A DNA stretch of 34,973 bases. Source: Candidatus Tanganyikabacteria bacterium. Lineage in GTDB: Bacteria; Cyanobacteriota; Sericytochromatia; S15B-MN24; VGJW01. The notes below the pieces were generated by a model that searched no databases, was not told the origin of the DNA, and saw only the letters and a program-made list of their open reading frames with translations. The translations under genes and the position numbers were made by a program. How positions within the stretch are numbered: position 1 is the first letter of the stretch; each line of letters begins with the position of its first letter. Below are positions 7,485-14,756 of the stretch, piece after piece. The stretch is from contig VGJY01000022.1 in NCBI GenBank assembly GCA_016867235.1, positions 1 through 34,973 on the forward strand, in the 5' to 3' direction.

Positions 7485-8549
7485 ATGCCGTCATTCGCCC
7501 TCGACGCCGAAAGCGTCCGCACTCGCGATCCGCAGGACATGCTGGGTCGGGTGTACCGCCTCGCGGACGTGGCGGGGCCGGCCTTCGCCCGCGGCGCGGC
7601 CTGGCGCCCGCCCGCCCTGCGCCCCCGGCAGATCCTCGTCGCCGGGATGGGCGGCTCGGCCATCAGCGGCGACCTCGCGCGCACGCTCCTCGCGCCGGCG
7701 TGGGACATCCCGGTCGCCGTCTGGCGGCAGCCGGGCCTGCCCCGCTGGGCTTCGCCGGCCGACCTGCTGGTGTTCCTCTCGTACTCCGGGGAGACGAGCG
7801 AGACCCTGGCGGCATTCGGCGAGGCGGCGGCCCGCGGCATCCCCGGCGTGGCGATCACGGTCGGCGGGACGCTGGCGGCCCGCGCCGGCGCCGCGGGAAT
7901 CCCCATCCTGCCCCTGTCACCCGGATGGCAGCCGCGGGCGGCGCTGGGCGAGCTGTACTTCACGCTCCTGGGCGTCCTGCACGCCCTGGGGGCGCCGATC
8001 GACCCCGAGCCCGCCCTGGCAACCCTGCGAGCCAGGCGCGAGGAGTATGGCCCGGCCACCCGGGACAACCTGGCCATGCGCATCGCCGCCACGCTGCAGG
8101 GCACTGGTGCGCACAACGGCGGGCCCCGCCTGCCGGCGGCGGTGTTCGGCGTGGCATCGTCCACCGAGGCCGTGGCGCTCCGCTGGAAGTGCCAGCTCAA
8201 CGAAAACGCCAAGGCGACCGTGCTCTACAACGTGTTTCCCGAGCTCACCCACAACGAGATCGTCAACCTCGCCACGGCCGGCCCGACGAGAGGCCCCTTG
8301 ATCGTCCTGCGCGATCCGGCCGATCCGCCGCTCCTGCGGCGGCAGGTCGACGCCGCGATCGATCTCCTGGGCGGCGCCGCCTACGACCTGCAGGGCGAGG
8401 GCCCCGATGCCCTGGCTCGCCAGCTTTCCCTCGTGCTGCTCGGCGACTATGCGAGCGTCTACCTGGCCGTCCTGGCCGGCGTGGATCCCATGCCCGTCGA
8501 GCCGATCGTGGCGCTCAAGGGCCGGATGAACGCAGGGGGGACCGAATGA
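7485..8549 (+). CDS. Bifunctional phosphoglucose/phosphomannose isomerase
   Basis: The 354-residue SIS-domain isomerase is of the archaeal-type Pgi/Pmi family, which interconverts glucose-6-P, fructose-6-P and mannose-6-P. The first SIS half carries GMGGSAISGDL and then SYSGETSETL, the sugar-phosphate loop. The second half has the conserved Glu/His block FPELTHNEIV near residue 250. It opens an operon: its TGA overlaps the ATG of the nucleotidyltransferase (ATGA at 8546-8549). With the next two genes it supplies a full fructose-6-P to nucleotide-sugar route. Whether both isomerase activities are present cannot be told from the sequence. Confidence 0.85.
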   Translation: MPSFALDAESVRTRDPQDMLGRVYRLADVAGPAFARGAAWRPPALRPRQILVAGMGGSAISGDLARTLLAPAWDIPVAVWRQPGLPRWASPADLLVFLSYSGETSETLAAFGEAAARGIPGVAITVGGTLAARAGAAGIPILPLSPGWQPRAALGELYFTLLGVLHALGAPIDPEPALATLRARREEYGPATRDNLAMRIAATLQGTGAHNGGPRLPAAVFGVASSTEAVALRWKCQLNENAKATVLYNVFPELTHNEIVNLATAGPTRGPLIVLRDPADPPLLRRQVDAAIDLLGGAAYDLQGEGPDALARQLSLVLLGDYASVYLAVLAGVDPMPVEPIVALKGRMNAGGTE

Positions 8550-9637
8550 TCGGCCTGATCATCGCGGGCGGCGAGGGCACGCGGCTCCGGCCCCTCACCT
8601 ACCACACGCCCAAGCCTCTCGTGCCGCTGTGCGGCCGCCCGATCATCGACTACCAGATCGACCTGTGCCGGCGCCACGGCCTCACGGACATCGTGGTCAA
8701 CCTCCACTACCTGGCCGACGATCTCGAGCGGCACCTCGGGGACGGGCGCGCGCTGGGCGTGCGCATCCGTTACTCCCGGGAGCAGACGCCGCTGGGGACC
8801 GCCGGCGCGGTGAAGCTCGCGGCGCCGTTCTTCGACGGCGAGCCGATGGTCGTCTTCAACGGCGACGTCCTCACGGATCTCGACCTGTCGGCCCTGCTCG
8901 TCGCGCACCGGGCGAGCGGCGCCCGGGCGACGCTCACGGTCACCCCGGTGGCCGATCCCACTCCCTTCGGCCTGGTCCTGCACGGCGCGGACGGGCGCAT
9001 CGCGGGCTTCCTGGAGAAGCCCTCTCTCGAGGAAGCCCGGAGCCGCGCCCAGAGCTTCTGGATCAACGCCGGCACCTATGTGCTGCACCCCGACCTGTTC
9101 GACACCGTCCCCGCCGACACACCTTGGTCGTTCGAGCGGCAGGTCTTCCCGGCACTGCTGGAGGCCGACGTGCCCTTCTTCGCCTTCCGATCGGCGGCTT
9201 ACTGGCTGGACTGCGGCTCCCCGGCGGCCTACATCAAGGCCCATCGCGATCTCTTGTCCGGTGCCATGGCGCGGCCGGCGAGTTGGCGGGCCTGGCCGGC
9301 CGGGGCGGCCGAGCCCCTGGCCTTCGTGGAAGGCGATGTCGCGCTGCCGGAGGACCTGCGCATCGACTCCGGCCCGGTCTGGATAGGCGAGGGCGCCTCG
9401 CTGGGCAGCGGCGTCCGCCTCGGCGAGTTCGCGGTCGTGGGGCCCGAGGCCGTGCTGGACGACGGGGCCCGCGTGCAAGGCGCCATCGTGGGGCGCGGCG
9501 CCTACATCGGCCCAAACGCGCAGATCCTCGGCGGCATCATCGGCGCCCACAGCCGCATCGAGGCCGACGTCCGCATGAACGGCGGGACGTTGCTCGCCGA
9601 CCACAGCGTCATCGGGAGGGGGACTTGTCTGGCGTGA
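8546..9637 (+). CDS. Sugar-1-phosphate nucleotidyltransferase (mannose-1-P guanylyltransferase-like)
   Basis: The 363-residue enzyme joins a sugar-1-phosphate to an NTP. The N-terminal Rossmann-like domain has GGEGTRLRPLT (residues 8-18) and KPLVPLCGRP. FNGDVLTDLD binds metal, FLEKPS supplies the substrate lysine, and WLDCGSP follows. The C-terminal third (about 265-363) has left-handed beta-helix hexapeptides such as IGEGASLGSGVRLG. This is the two-domain layout of GDP-mannose pyrophosphorylases without the RmlC-like isomerase domain, which fits the separate isomerase gene upstream. Glucose-1-P as substrate is the alternative. The ATG overlaps the previous stop and follows a run of G (8534-8540) that serves as ribosome site. 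Confidence 0.8.
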   Translation: MIGLIIAGGEGTRLRPLTYHTPKPLVPLCGRPIIDYQIDLCRRHGLTDIVVNLHYLADDLERHLGDGRALGVRIRYSREQTPLGTAGAVKLAAPFFDGEPMVVFNGDVLTDLDLSALLVAHRASGARATLTVTPVADPTPFGLVLHGADGRIAGFLEKPSLEEARSRAQSFWINAGTYVLHPDLFDTVPADTPWSFERQVFPALLEADVPFFAFRSAAYWLDCGSPAAYIKAHRDLLSGAMARPASWRAWPAGAAEPLAFVEGDVALPEDLRIDSGPVWIGEGASLGSGVRLGEFAVVGPEAVLDDGARVQGAIVGRGAYIGPNAQILGGIIGAHSRIEADVRMNGGTLLADHSVIGRGTCLA

Positions 9638-11166
9638 GCGCAACGGCGGCGACCGGCGAACCGGTCAAGTTCGGCACGGACGGCTGGCGCGGCGTCATGG
9701 CCGCGTCGTTCACCTTCGACAACGTCGAACGCGTGGCGCAGGCAAGTTGCGATCACCTCAAGGCCAGGCACCCGGACTGGGCGTCCCGGCCCCTCATCGT
9801 CGGCTACGACACGCGCTTCATGTCGGAGCGCTTCGCCGCCGCGGCCGCCCGGGTCGGCGCGGCAAACGGCTTCCGCGTCCTGTTCTCGCGCGTTCCAGCC
9901 ACCACCCCCAACCTCTCGTGGCTGGTCAAGCAGACCGGCGCCTCGGCCGCGTTCATCATCACCGCGAGCCACAACCCCTACGAGTACAACGGCTTCAAGC
10001 TCAAGGCCGATTTCGGCGGCAGCGCGCCCACGGCCGACACCGAGGATGTCGAGAGGCGCCTGGGCGGCAGCGAAGACGTGCGCCGCGAGGGCGGCCGGCC
10101 GCCGGAGCGAATAGATCCGCGCGCTCCTTATCTCGACCAGTTGCGCAACCTGGTGGACGTCGATGGAATGCGCAACCGCCTCGCTCCCCGGCGCGGCGTC
10201 ACGACCGGCCTGCGCTGGCCCGACCTGTTCGTCGCCGCGGACGCCATGCACGGCGCGGGCGCCGGCTACCTTTCGGAACTCTTCGGCTATGCGCGGCCGC
10301 AGACCGATCTCGCACCGCCGCAGTTCCTTGCCGAGATCCGCACCGGTCGCGATCCGCTCTTCGGCGGCACCAACCCGGAGCCCATTTCGCCAAACCTCTC
10401 CGCCCTGGTCGATCTGGTACGCAAGGAGGCCACCCGCTACCCGATGGCCCTGGGCGTCGGGTTCGACGGCGACGCCGACCGCATCGGCGCGGTGGACGGC
10501 AGCGGATTGTTCGTCAACTCCCACCAGATCCTGGCGCTGATCCTGCGCCACCTGGTCGAGACCAAGGGCTGGTCGGGCGGCGTCGTCAAGACCTTCTCCA
10601 CGAGCCGCCTGGTCGAGAAGCTCGCGGCCTCCTACGGCTTGCCCGTCCACGAGGTCCCCATCGGCTTCAAGTACATCTGCGACCTGATGCTGCGCGAGGA
10701 CATCCTCATCGGGGGCGAGGAATCGGGCGGCATCGGCATCAAGAACCACATCCCCGAGCGGGATGGCCTGCTCTGCGGCCTCCTTCTGATGGAGATAGCT
10801 TTGTCCCGGGGCAAGGGGCTGGCCGCCCAGATCGCCGACCTGCATGAGACATTCGGGCCGCACCACTACGACCGGGTCGACCTGACGCTGCGCGACCGCG
10901 CCGCGCTCTCCGAGCTTCTCGCATCGCTCGCCAAGTCCCCGCCCGGCTCGGTCGATCTGTTGCGCGTCACCGACGTGCAGACCCTGGACGGTGTCAAACT
11001 GGTTTTCGACGACGGCGCCTGGCTCCTTTTCCGCGGCAGCGGCACCGAGCCTGTCCTGCGCATCTACGCGGAAGCGCCCGAGCCCGAAGAGGTCAAGCGG
11101 TTGCTCCGGTACGGCCGCGAGTTGGCCAAGGATGCCGGACAGCCCGTCGGGATGCTGGGACACTGA
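9625..11166 (+). CDS. Phosphoglucomutase/phosphomannomutase
   Basis: The 513-residue alpha-D-phosphohexomutase moves phosphate between C6 and C1 of mannose or glucose. It begins with VKFGTDGWRGVM. The phosphoserine loop is TASHNPYEYNGFK, the metal loop GVGFDGDADRIGA, the sugar loop GGEESGGIGI, and the phosphate-binding loop SGTEPVLRIYAEAP near the end. All key motifs are intact. TTG at 9625 sits five bases after GGAGG and overlaps the upstream gene by 13 bases. GTG at 9634, with a GTGA overlap, is the other candidate. In this operon it provides the step between isomerase and nucleotidyltransferase, which favours mannose-1-P as product. Confidence 0.88.
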   Translation: MSGVSATAATGEPVKFGTDGWRGVMAASFTFDNVERVAQASCDHLKARHPDWASRPLIVGYDTRFMSERFAAAAARVGAANGFRVLFSRVPATTPNLSWLVKQTGASAAFIITASHNPYEYNGFKLKADFGGSAPTADTEDVERRLGGSEDVRREGGRPPERIDPRAPYLDQLRNLVDVDGMRNRLAPRRGVTTGLRWPDLFVAADAMHGAGAGYLSELFGYARPQTDLAPPQFLAEIRTGRDPLFGGTNPEPISPNLSALVDLVRKEATRYPMALGVGFDGDADRIGAVDGSGLFVNSHQILALILRHLVETKGWSGGVVKTFSTSRLVEKLAASYGLPVHEVPIGFKYICDLMLREDILIGGEESGGIGIKNHIPERDGLLCGLLLMEIALSRGKGLAAQIADLHETFGPHHYDRVDLTLRDRAALSELLASLAKSPPGSVDLLRVTDVQTLDGVKLVFDDGAWLLFRGSGTEPVLRIYAEAPEPEEVKRLLRYGRELAKDAGQPVGMLGH

Positions 11167-12167
11167 TGACAGACAGATTGCGCGTGGCGGTCCTCTACGG
11201 CGGCAACTCGTCCGAGCGGGAAATCTCCCTGGCCAGCGGCGAGGTCGTCTTCAAGCACCTAGATCCGGCCAAGTTCGCGGCGCGGCTGGTGGATCTGCGC
11301 GAGTTGCTGCCGGGCGGCACCGTGGATCTCGCCGAGTTCGCGCGCGCGACCGACGTCGCCTTCATCGCCCTCCACGGGCCCGGCGGCGAGGATGGCCGGC
11401 TGCAGGGCCTGCTGGAGCTTTACGGCGTGCCCTACACCGGCTCGGGCGTGCTTGCCAGCGCGCTCGCCATGGAGAAGTCCGTGGCCAAGGCCATCTACCG
11501 GCAGGCCGGCCTGCCGGTCGCCAGGGATCTGGTCTTCGCGGCCCACGAGGTGCGGGCCATGGCCGCGTCCTCGGCGGTCGCCCGCGTGGGGGCCGAACTG
11601 GGCTGGCCCGCGGTCGTCAAGGCCGACAACCAGGGCTCGACCCGGGGCGTGCAGATCGCCCGCTCCCCCGAGGAGTTCGGCGCGGCGTGGGAAGAGGCGG
11701 CGCACTACGGGAGCGCCGTGCTGGTCGAGGAGTTCGTCGCGGGGCGCGAGTTCACGGTACCCGTGCTGGGCGGCGCGGCTCCCGAGGCCTTCCCGGTCGT
11801 CGAAATCGTGCCCAAGGCCGCCGAGTTCTTCACCTACGAGGCCAAGTACGCGCCCGGCGGATCGGACGAAATCGTGCCGGCGCGCATCGGCGCCGAGTTG
11901 ACGCGCCGCCTGCAGGATCTGGGCGTTGCCGCCCACACGGCCCTGGGCTGCTGGGGAGTGTCGCGCACCGACGTGCTGGTGTCCGAGGATCGCGGACCGG
12001 TGCTGCTCGAGACCAACACCATCCCCGGCATGACCGAGGGCAGCCTCCTGCCCAAGTCGGTCAAGGCCGCCGGGTGGACCTTCGCGCAGTTCGCCGAGAA
12101 GCTCATCGACTGGGCGCTCGAGCGCTTCCCCGACGCGGCCCGGCCCTCGCCGGCCGCCATGCGCTAG
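11166..12167 (+). CDS. ddl: D-alanine--D-alanine ligase
   Basis: The 333-residue ATP-grasp ligase makes the D-Ala-D-Ala end of the peptidoglycan stem peptide. It carries VAVLYGGNSSEREISL at the N-terminus, ALHGPGGEDGRLQGLLE, and PYTGSGVLASALAMEK. The ATP-binding lysine lies in WPAVVKADNQGST, and LLETNTIPGMTEGSLLP provides metal and substrate contacts. The sequence is full length. Its ATG shares a base with the previous TGA (TGATG), so it is coupled to the mutase gene. A wall-precursor gene inside a nucleotide-sugar operon suggests joint control of envelope building. Confidence 0.92.
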   Translation: MTDRLRVAVLYGGNSSEREISLASGEVVFKHLDPAKFAARLVDLRELLPGGTVDLAEFARATDVAFIALHGPGGEDGRLQGLLELYGVPYTGSGVLASALAMEKSVAKAIYRQAGLPVARDLVFAAHEVRAMAASSAVARVGAELGWPAVVKADNQGSTRGVQIARSPEEFGAAWEEAAHYGSAVLVEEFVAGREFTVPVLGGAAPEAFPVVEIVPKAAEFFTYEAKYAPGGSDEIVPARIGAELTRRLQDLGVAAHTALGCWGVSRTDVLVSEDRGPVLLETNTIPGMTEGSLLPKSVKAAGWTFAQFAEKLIDWALERFPDAARPSPAAMR

Positions 12168-12170
12168 GCG

Positions 12171-12713
12171 ATGGACCACCTCCTGACCCTCGTGGCGCTG
12201 GGCGTCGGCCTGGCAGCGATCGTCGTGGCGGCCCTGGGCAAGAAGGCCGGGCTCGTCCTGGCCGCCGCGGACGTCGTCGCGGTCCAGTTGTTTCCCCTCC
12301 TGGCGTTGCTCGGTCCGCGGGTCATCACCGGCGACGACGCGGCCGCCGCGCCGTCACCGGGCGCCCTGGCGGTGTCGGTCGTCTGGCCGCTGGCCTGGAC
12401 CGCCGTGCTCGTGGCGGTGGGCTTCGGCTTCGAACCCCTGCTGCGGCGCCTGGGCGTCGGCATCTACCGGCTGGATCGCCAGGTCATGCTGGGGGCCGCC
12501 ATCGGCATGATCGTGGCGCTCTTCGCCACGGCAGGCATGTCGATGATGGTCTTCGGCGCCTTCCTGGGGGCGCTGGCGGGGGGCCTCTTCAACGGCGTCT
12601 ACCTCAAGCGGGCGGCCACCGACGCGCTGGGATCGCTCCTGGGCCTGTTCGGCGCCGACGGGATCCGCCTGGTGTGCACGCTCTCGATCGTCGGGCTGGT
12701 CGTCCGGAGCTGA
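12171..12713 (+). CDS. Small multi-pass membrane protein, unknown function
   Basis: The 180-residue protein was not recognised. It has about five hydrophobic helices. The last two loops contain Gly/Ala-rich small-residue packing (for example GAFLGALAGGLFNGVYL), and Arg/Lys residues mark the cytosolic side. It starts three bases after the ddl stop and looks like the last gene of the operon. It might help export or flip a product of the operon, but nothing in the sequence proves that. Confidence 0.65.
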   Translation: MDHLLTLVALGVGLAAIVVAALGKKAGLVLAAADVVAVQLFPLLALLGPRVITGDDAAAAPSPGALAVSVVWPLAWTAVLVAVGFGFEPLLRRLGVGIYRLDRQVMLGAAIGMIVALFATAGMSMMVFGAFLGALAGGLFNGVYLKRAATDALGSLLGLFGADGIRLVCTLSIVGLVVRS

Positions 12714-12731
12714 GCGGCGGCCGCCGGAGCG

Positions 12732-12761
12732 TTGGCGCGCCGGCCGGCGCGCTGCTAGGAT
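12732..12761 (+). promoter_or_regulatory. Promoter TTGGCG-N18-TAGGAT with extended -10, leaderless
   Basis: The -35-like TTGGCG (12732-12737) and the TGC-extended -10 TAGGAT (12756-12761) are 18 bases apart. The -10 box ends 7 bases before the ATG at 12769, and no Shine-Dalgarno sequence is present. A transcript should therefore start at or beside the start codon. Confidence 0.55.
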
Positions 12762-12768
12762 CCTGGTC

Positions 12769-13227
12769 ATGGCAACCGTCGGCGAGCTGATGACCCGGGA
12801 CGTGACGACCGTGCCGCCCGACGCGACGGTTCACGAAATGCTTCGCATCTGGGATCAGCGCCATTTCGGGGCGTTCCCGGTGGTCGCCGACGGCCGCCTG
12901 GTCGGCATCGTGACCGAGGGCGACCTGCTGTACAAGGAGAGCCCCATCCGTCCCCCGGTCGTGCTGGCGCTGCTCGACGCCCTCATCCCCATCGGCGGGG
13001 GCCGCAAGCTCGACGAGGACGTGCGCAAGCACGCCGGTTACCGGGCGAAGGATCTGATGTCCGCGCCCGTGCTCACCGTCGGCCCCGACGAGGACGCTGC
13101 CCGCGCCGCCCGGATCATGGTCGATCGCAAGATCAAGCACCTGCCGGTGGTGGACGCCCGGGGCACCCTGCTGGGCATCCTGTCGCGCCGCGATCTGTTG
13201 CACCACCTGGTGCAGACTTTGGCCTGA
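12769..13227 (+). CDS. Two-CBS-domain protein
   Basis: This 152-residue protein consists almost entirely of a CBS pair (about residues 6-60 and 90-148). The repeats begin with the typical VGELMTRDVTTVPPDA and AKDLMSAPVLTVGPDE. Each ends with a (G)IVTEGDLL- or GILSRRDLL-type helix. CBS pairs bind adenine nucleotides and act as energy or second-messenger sensors. As a stand-alone protein it probably modulates another protein, unknown here. A cyclase gene lies 1.5 kb downstream, but no link can be shown. Confidence 0.88.
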   Translation: MATVGELMTRDVTTVPPDATVHEMLRIWDQRHFGAFPVVADGRLVGIVTEGDLLYKESPIRPPVVLALLDALIPIGGGRKLDEDVRKHAGYRAKDLMSAPVLTVGPDEDAARAARIMVDRKIKHLPVVDARGTLLGILSRRDLLHHLVQTLA

Positions 13228-13251
13228 CGTCGCCTTCCCGCTTTCCGCGGG

Positions 13252-13257
13252 TACACT
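13252..13257 (+). promoter_or_regulatory. Possible -10 box TACACT before the barrel gene
   Basis: TACACT lies 13 bases before the ATG at 13271 in a short GC-rich gap after the CBS gene. It would place the mRNA start near 13264. That argues against the alternative TTG start at 13262. It lacks the TG extension seen at the other sites, and no -35 box is evident. Confidence 0.35.
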
Positions 13258-13270
13258 GCCCTTGGAAGCC

Positions 13271-14350
13271 ATGCAGCGCCGGAACCTCGTCACGCAACTT
13301 GCCGCGGCCCTACTCTTCTTCGTGGTCGCGTACGCGGCCTCTTTGGCGCTTCCGGCAGGCGTTCCGCCCGCGCGGGCAGGCCTCCTCGGAGAAACCGATC
13401 CCATGCCCGAACCGGGCCAGTGGCGGATTCGCACCACCGCGTTCTACACGCCCTATTTCCTGACGCTGATCAACCTGGCCACGGGCAGCGCGCCGCCGCA
13501 GTACACGGTTTCCCTGAAGGACTGCAAGGATCCGCCGTCGAAGGACGAGGCGGATCGCTGCCCTCCGAAGGTCACCGATCGCCCGATCGAATCGCGCCAC
13601 CACGCCCAGGTGGCGGCCGTGGCCGAGGCGGGCCTCGCTCCGGGAATGGCCCTGCGCCTGGCCGTGCCGTTCGACTACGTCCAGCAGTACTCGTCCAACT
13701 CGAAGGACCTGCCGCCCTACATGAAGTCCCCGACGGCAATCGGCGTGGGCGACATCAGCATCGGCCTCGAACGATCGCTGTACGCATACCCCGGCGGCAA
13801 CATGCACCTCACGGCCGCGGCACGGATTCCCCCCATGGCACCGGCCCTGGGCAACGAGATCATCCGCCCCTGCATCACGGACCTCGCGGGCAAGAGCAAG
13901 GACTGCGTGGTGTTCATGGCGGCGCCGAGCGCGGATCTCTCCCTGGCGTTCAACCAGGCGCTGTACGCCGACCTGCTCCACTCGAGCGCCCGCGTCGCCG
14001 TCAACTACCCGTTCCGCCGATCCGGGGTCGAGGATGCCACGACATGGCGCGGCCTGCGGTTCGACTTCGGCGCCGGCCTGGAGGTGCGCCCCCTGCCCGG
14101 TCTGGGCCTGGAACTCAACGCCATCGGCCAGTGGGCCAATCCCGCCGAGCAGATAGAGGCGGGCACTTTCGACCACATCCTGGTTTCCACCACCGGCCAC
14201 GTCCGCATCGACCTGGCGCCGGCCATCTCCCTTCGCGTCGCGGACGGGATGGTCCTGCGGGCCTCCGCGGCGTCGCCGGTCATCCAGAGCGGGTATCAGC
14301 GCGACTTCCCGTTGCTCGCAGGTACCCTCGGCCTCACGGTCGAATTGTAG
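13271..14350 (+). CDS. Outer-membrane beta-barrel-like protein
   Basis: The 359-residue protein has a clear Sec signal peptide (about 1-36, ending ARAG). The mature region alternates short amphipathic strands with turns, and four Cys residues appear as two spaced pairs (about Cys77/Cys88 and Cys197/Cys209). The pattern resembles transporters of the phenol-degradation MetA-like barrel group, but I could not assign a family. It ends LGLTVEL, without an aromatic final residue. ATG was preferred over TTG at 13262 because of the likely transcription start. spoVS follows 12 bases after its stop, so both may share a transcript. Confidence 0.6.
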   Translation: MQRRNLVTQLAAALLFFVVAYAASLALPAGVPPARAGLLGETDPMPEPGQWRIRTTAFYTPYFLTLINLATGSAPPQYTVSLKDCKDPPSKDEADRCPPKVTDRPIESRHHAQVAAVAEAGLAPGMALRLAVPFDYVQQYSSNSKDLPPYMKSPTAIGVGDISIGLERSLYAYPGGNMHLTAAARIPPMAPALGNEIIRPCITDLAGKSKDCVVFMAAPSADLSLAFNQALYADLLHSSARVAVNYPFRRSGVEDATTWRGLRFDFGAGLEVRPLPGLGLELNAIGQWANPAEQIEAGTFDHILVSTTGHVRIDLAPAISLRVADGMVLRASAASPVIQSGYQRDFPLLAGTLGLTVEL

Positions 14351-14362
14351 AAAGGACCGTCC

Positions 14363-14653
14363 ATGCAACCGCCTGCTCCGGGCCAGCAGCCCAACCTGTT
14401 CAAGGTGGCGAGCACGTCCAATCCGGCCTCGGTCGCCGGCGCCATCGCCGGGACCATCCGCGAAAGGGGGCGCTGCGAGATGCAGGCGATCGGCGCGGGC
14501 GCGATCAACCAGGCGGTGAAGGCCATCGCCATCGCACGGGGCTACGTCGCGCCCTCGGGCCTCGACCTGGTCTTCGTGCCGGCCTTCCTCGACATCATGG
14601 TGGGCGGCGAGGAGCGCACGGCCATCAAGTTCGTCATCGAACCGAGACGATGA
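14363..14653 (+). CDS. spoVS: Stage V sporulation protein S homologue
   Basis: The 96-residue protein is an Alba-like, nucleic-acid-binding-fold member of the SpoVS family. It contains the family core: KVASTSNPASVAGAIAG, GAGAINQAVKAIAIARGY and ERTAIKFVIEP. In Bacillus it affects late sporulation, but SpoVS paralogues also occur in non-spore-formers, where their role is unclear. No other spore gene is visible here, so sporulation should not be inferred. AAAGGA precedes the ATG. The N-terminal ten residues, rich in Pro and Gln, exceed the usual 86-residue length. Confidence 0.92.
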   Translation: MQPPAPGQQPNLFKVASTSNPASVAGAIAGTIRERGRCEMQAIGAGAINQAVKAIAIARGYVAPSGLDLVFVPAFLDIMVGGEERTAIKFVIEPRR

Positions 14654-14699
14654 GCGGCCGGAAGAAGCCGAAACATCCGAGCGGCAGCGGCCGCTCATC
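14649..14699 (+). other. 11-bp inverted repeat at the spoVS stop
   Basis: GATGAGCGGCC (14649-14659) is repeated inverted at 14689-14699 around a 29-base loop. It could form a stem across the end of spoVS and the gap before the cyclase gene. No T-run follows, so it is not a standard intrinsic terminator. It may stabilise the 3' end or lower read-through. Confidence 0.45.
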
Positions 14700-14754
14700 C
14701 CGGCGCCCCGAGGCGCCCCACGCGAGCAGAACCTGGAGGACACCCATCCACTGA
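14650..14754 (+). CDS. Possible 34-residue basic peptide
   Basis: An ATG overlapping the spoVS stop (ATGA) opens a 34-codon frame ending two bases before the cyclase start. The peptide is rich in Arg, Ser, Pro and Lys with no domain. The coupling geometry is good but the sequence coincides with the inverted repeat above. It may be only a by-product of that structure, or a coupling device between the two genes. Confidence 0.25.
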   Translation: MSGRKKPKHPSGSGRSSRRPEAPHASRTWRTPIH

Positions 14755-14756
14755 TC

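Noticed and set aside
14363-14653. Evidence for sporulation from spoVS
   Set aside because: SpoVS homologues occur in many bacteria that do not form spores, and no other spore gene is present in the window.
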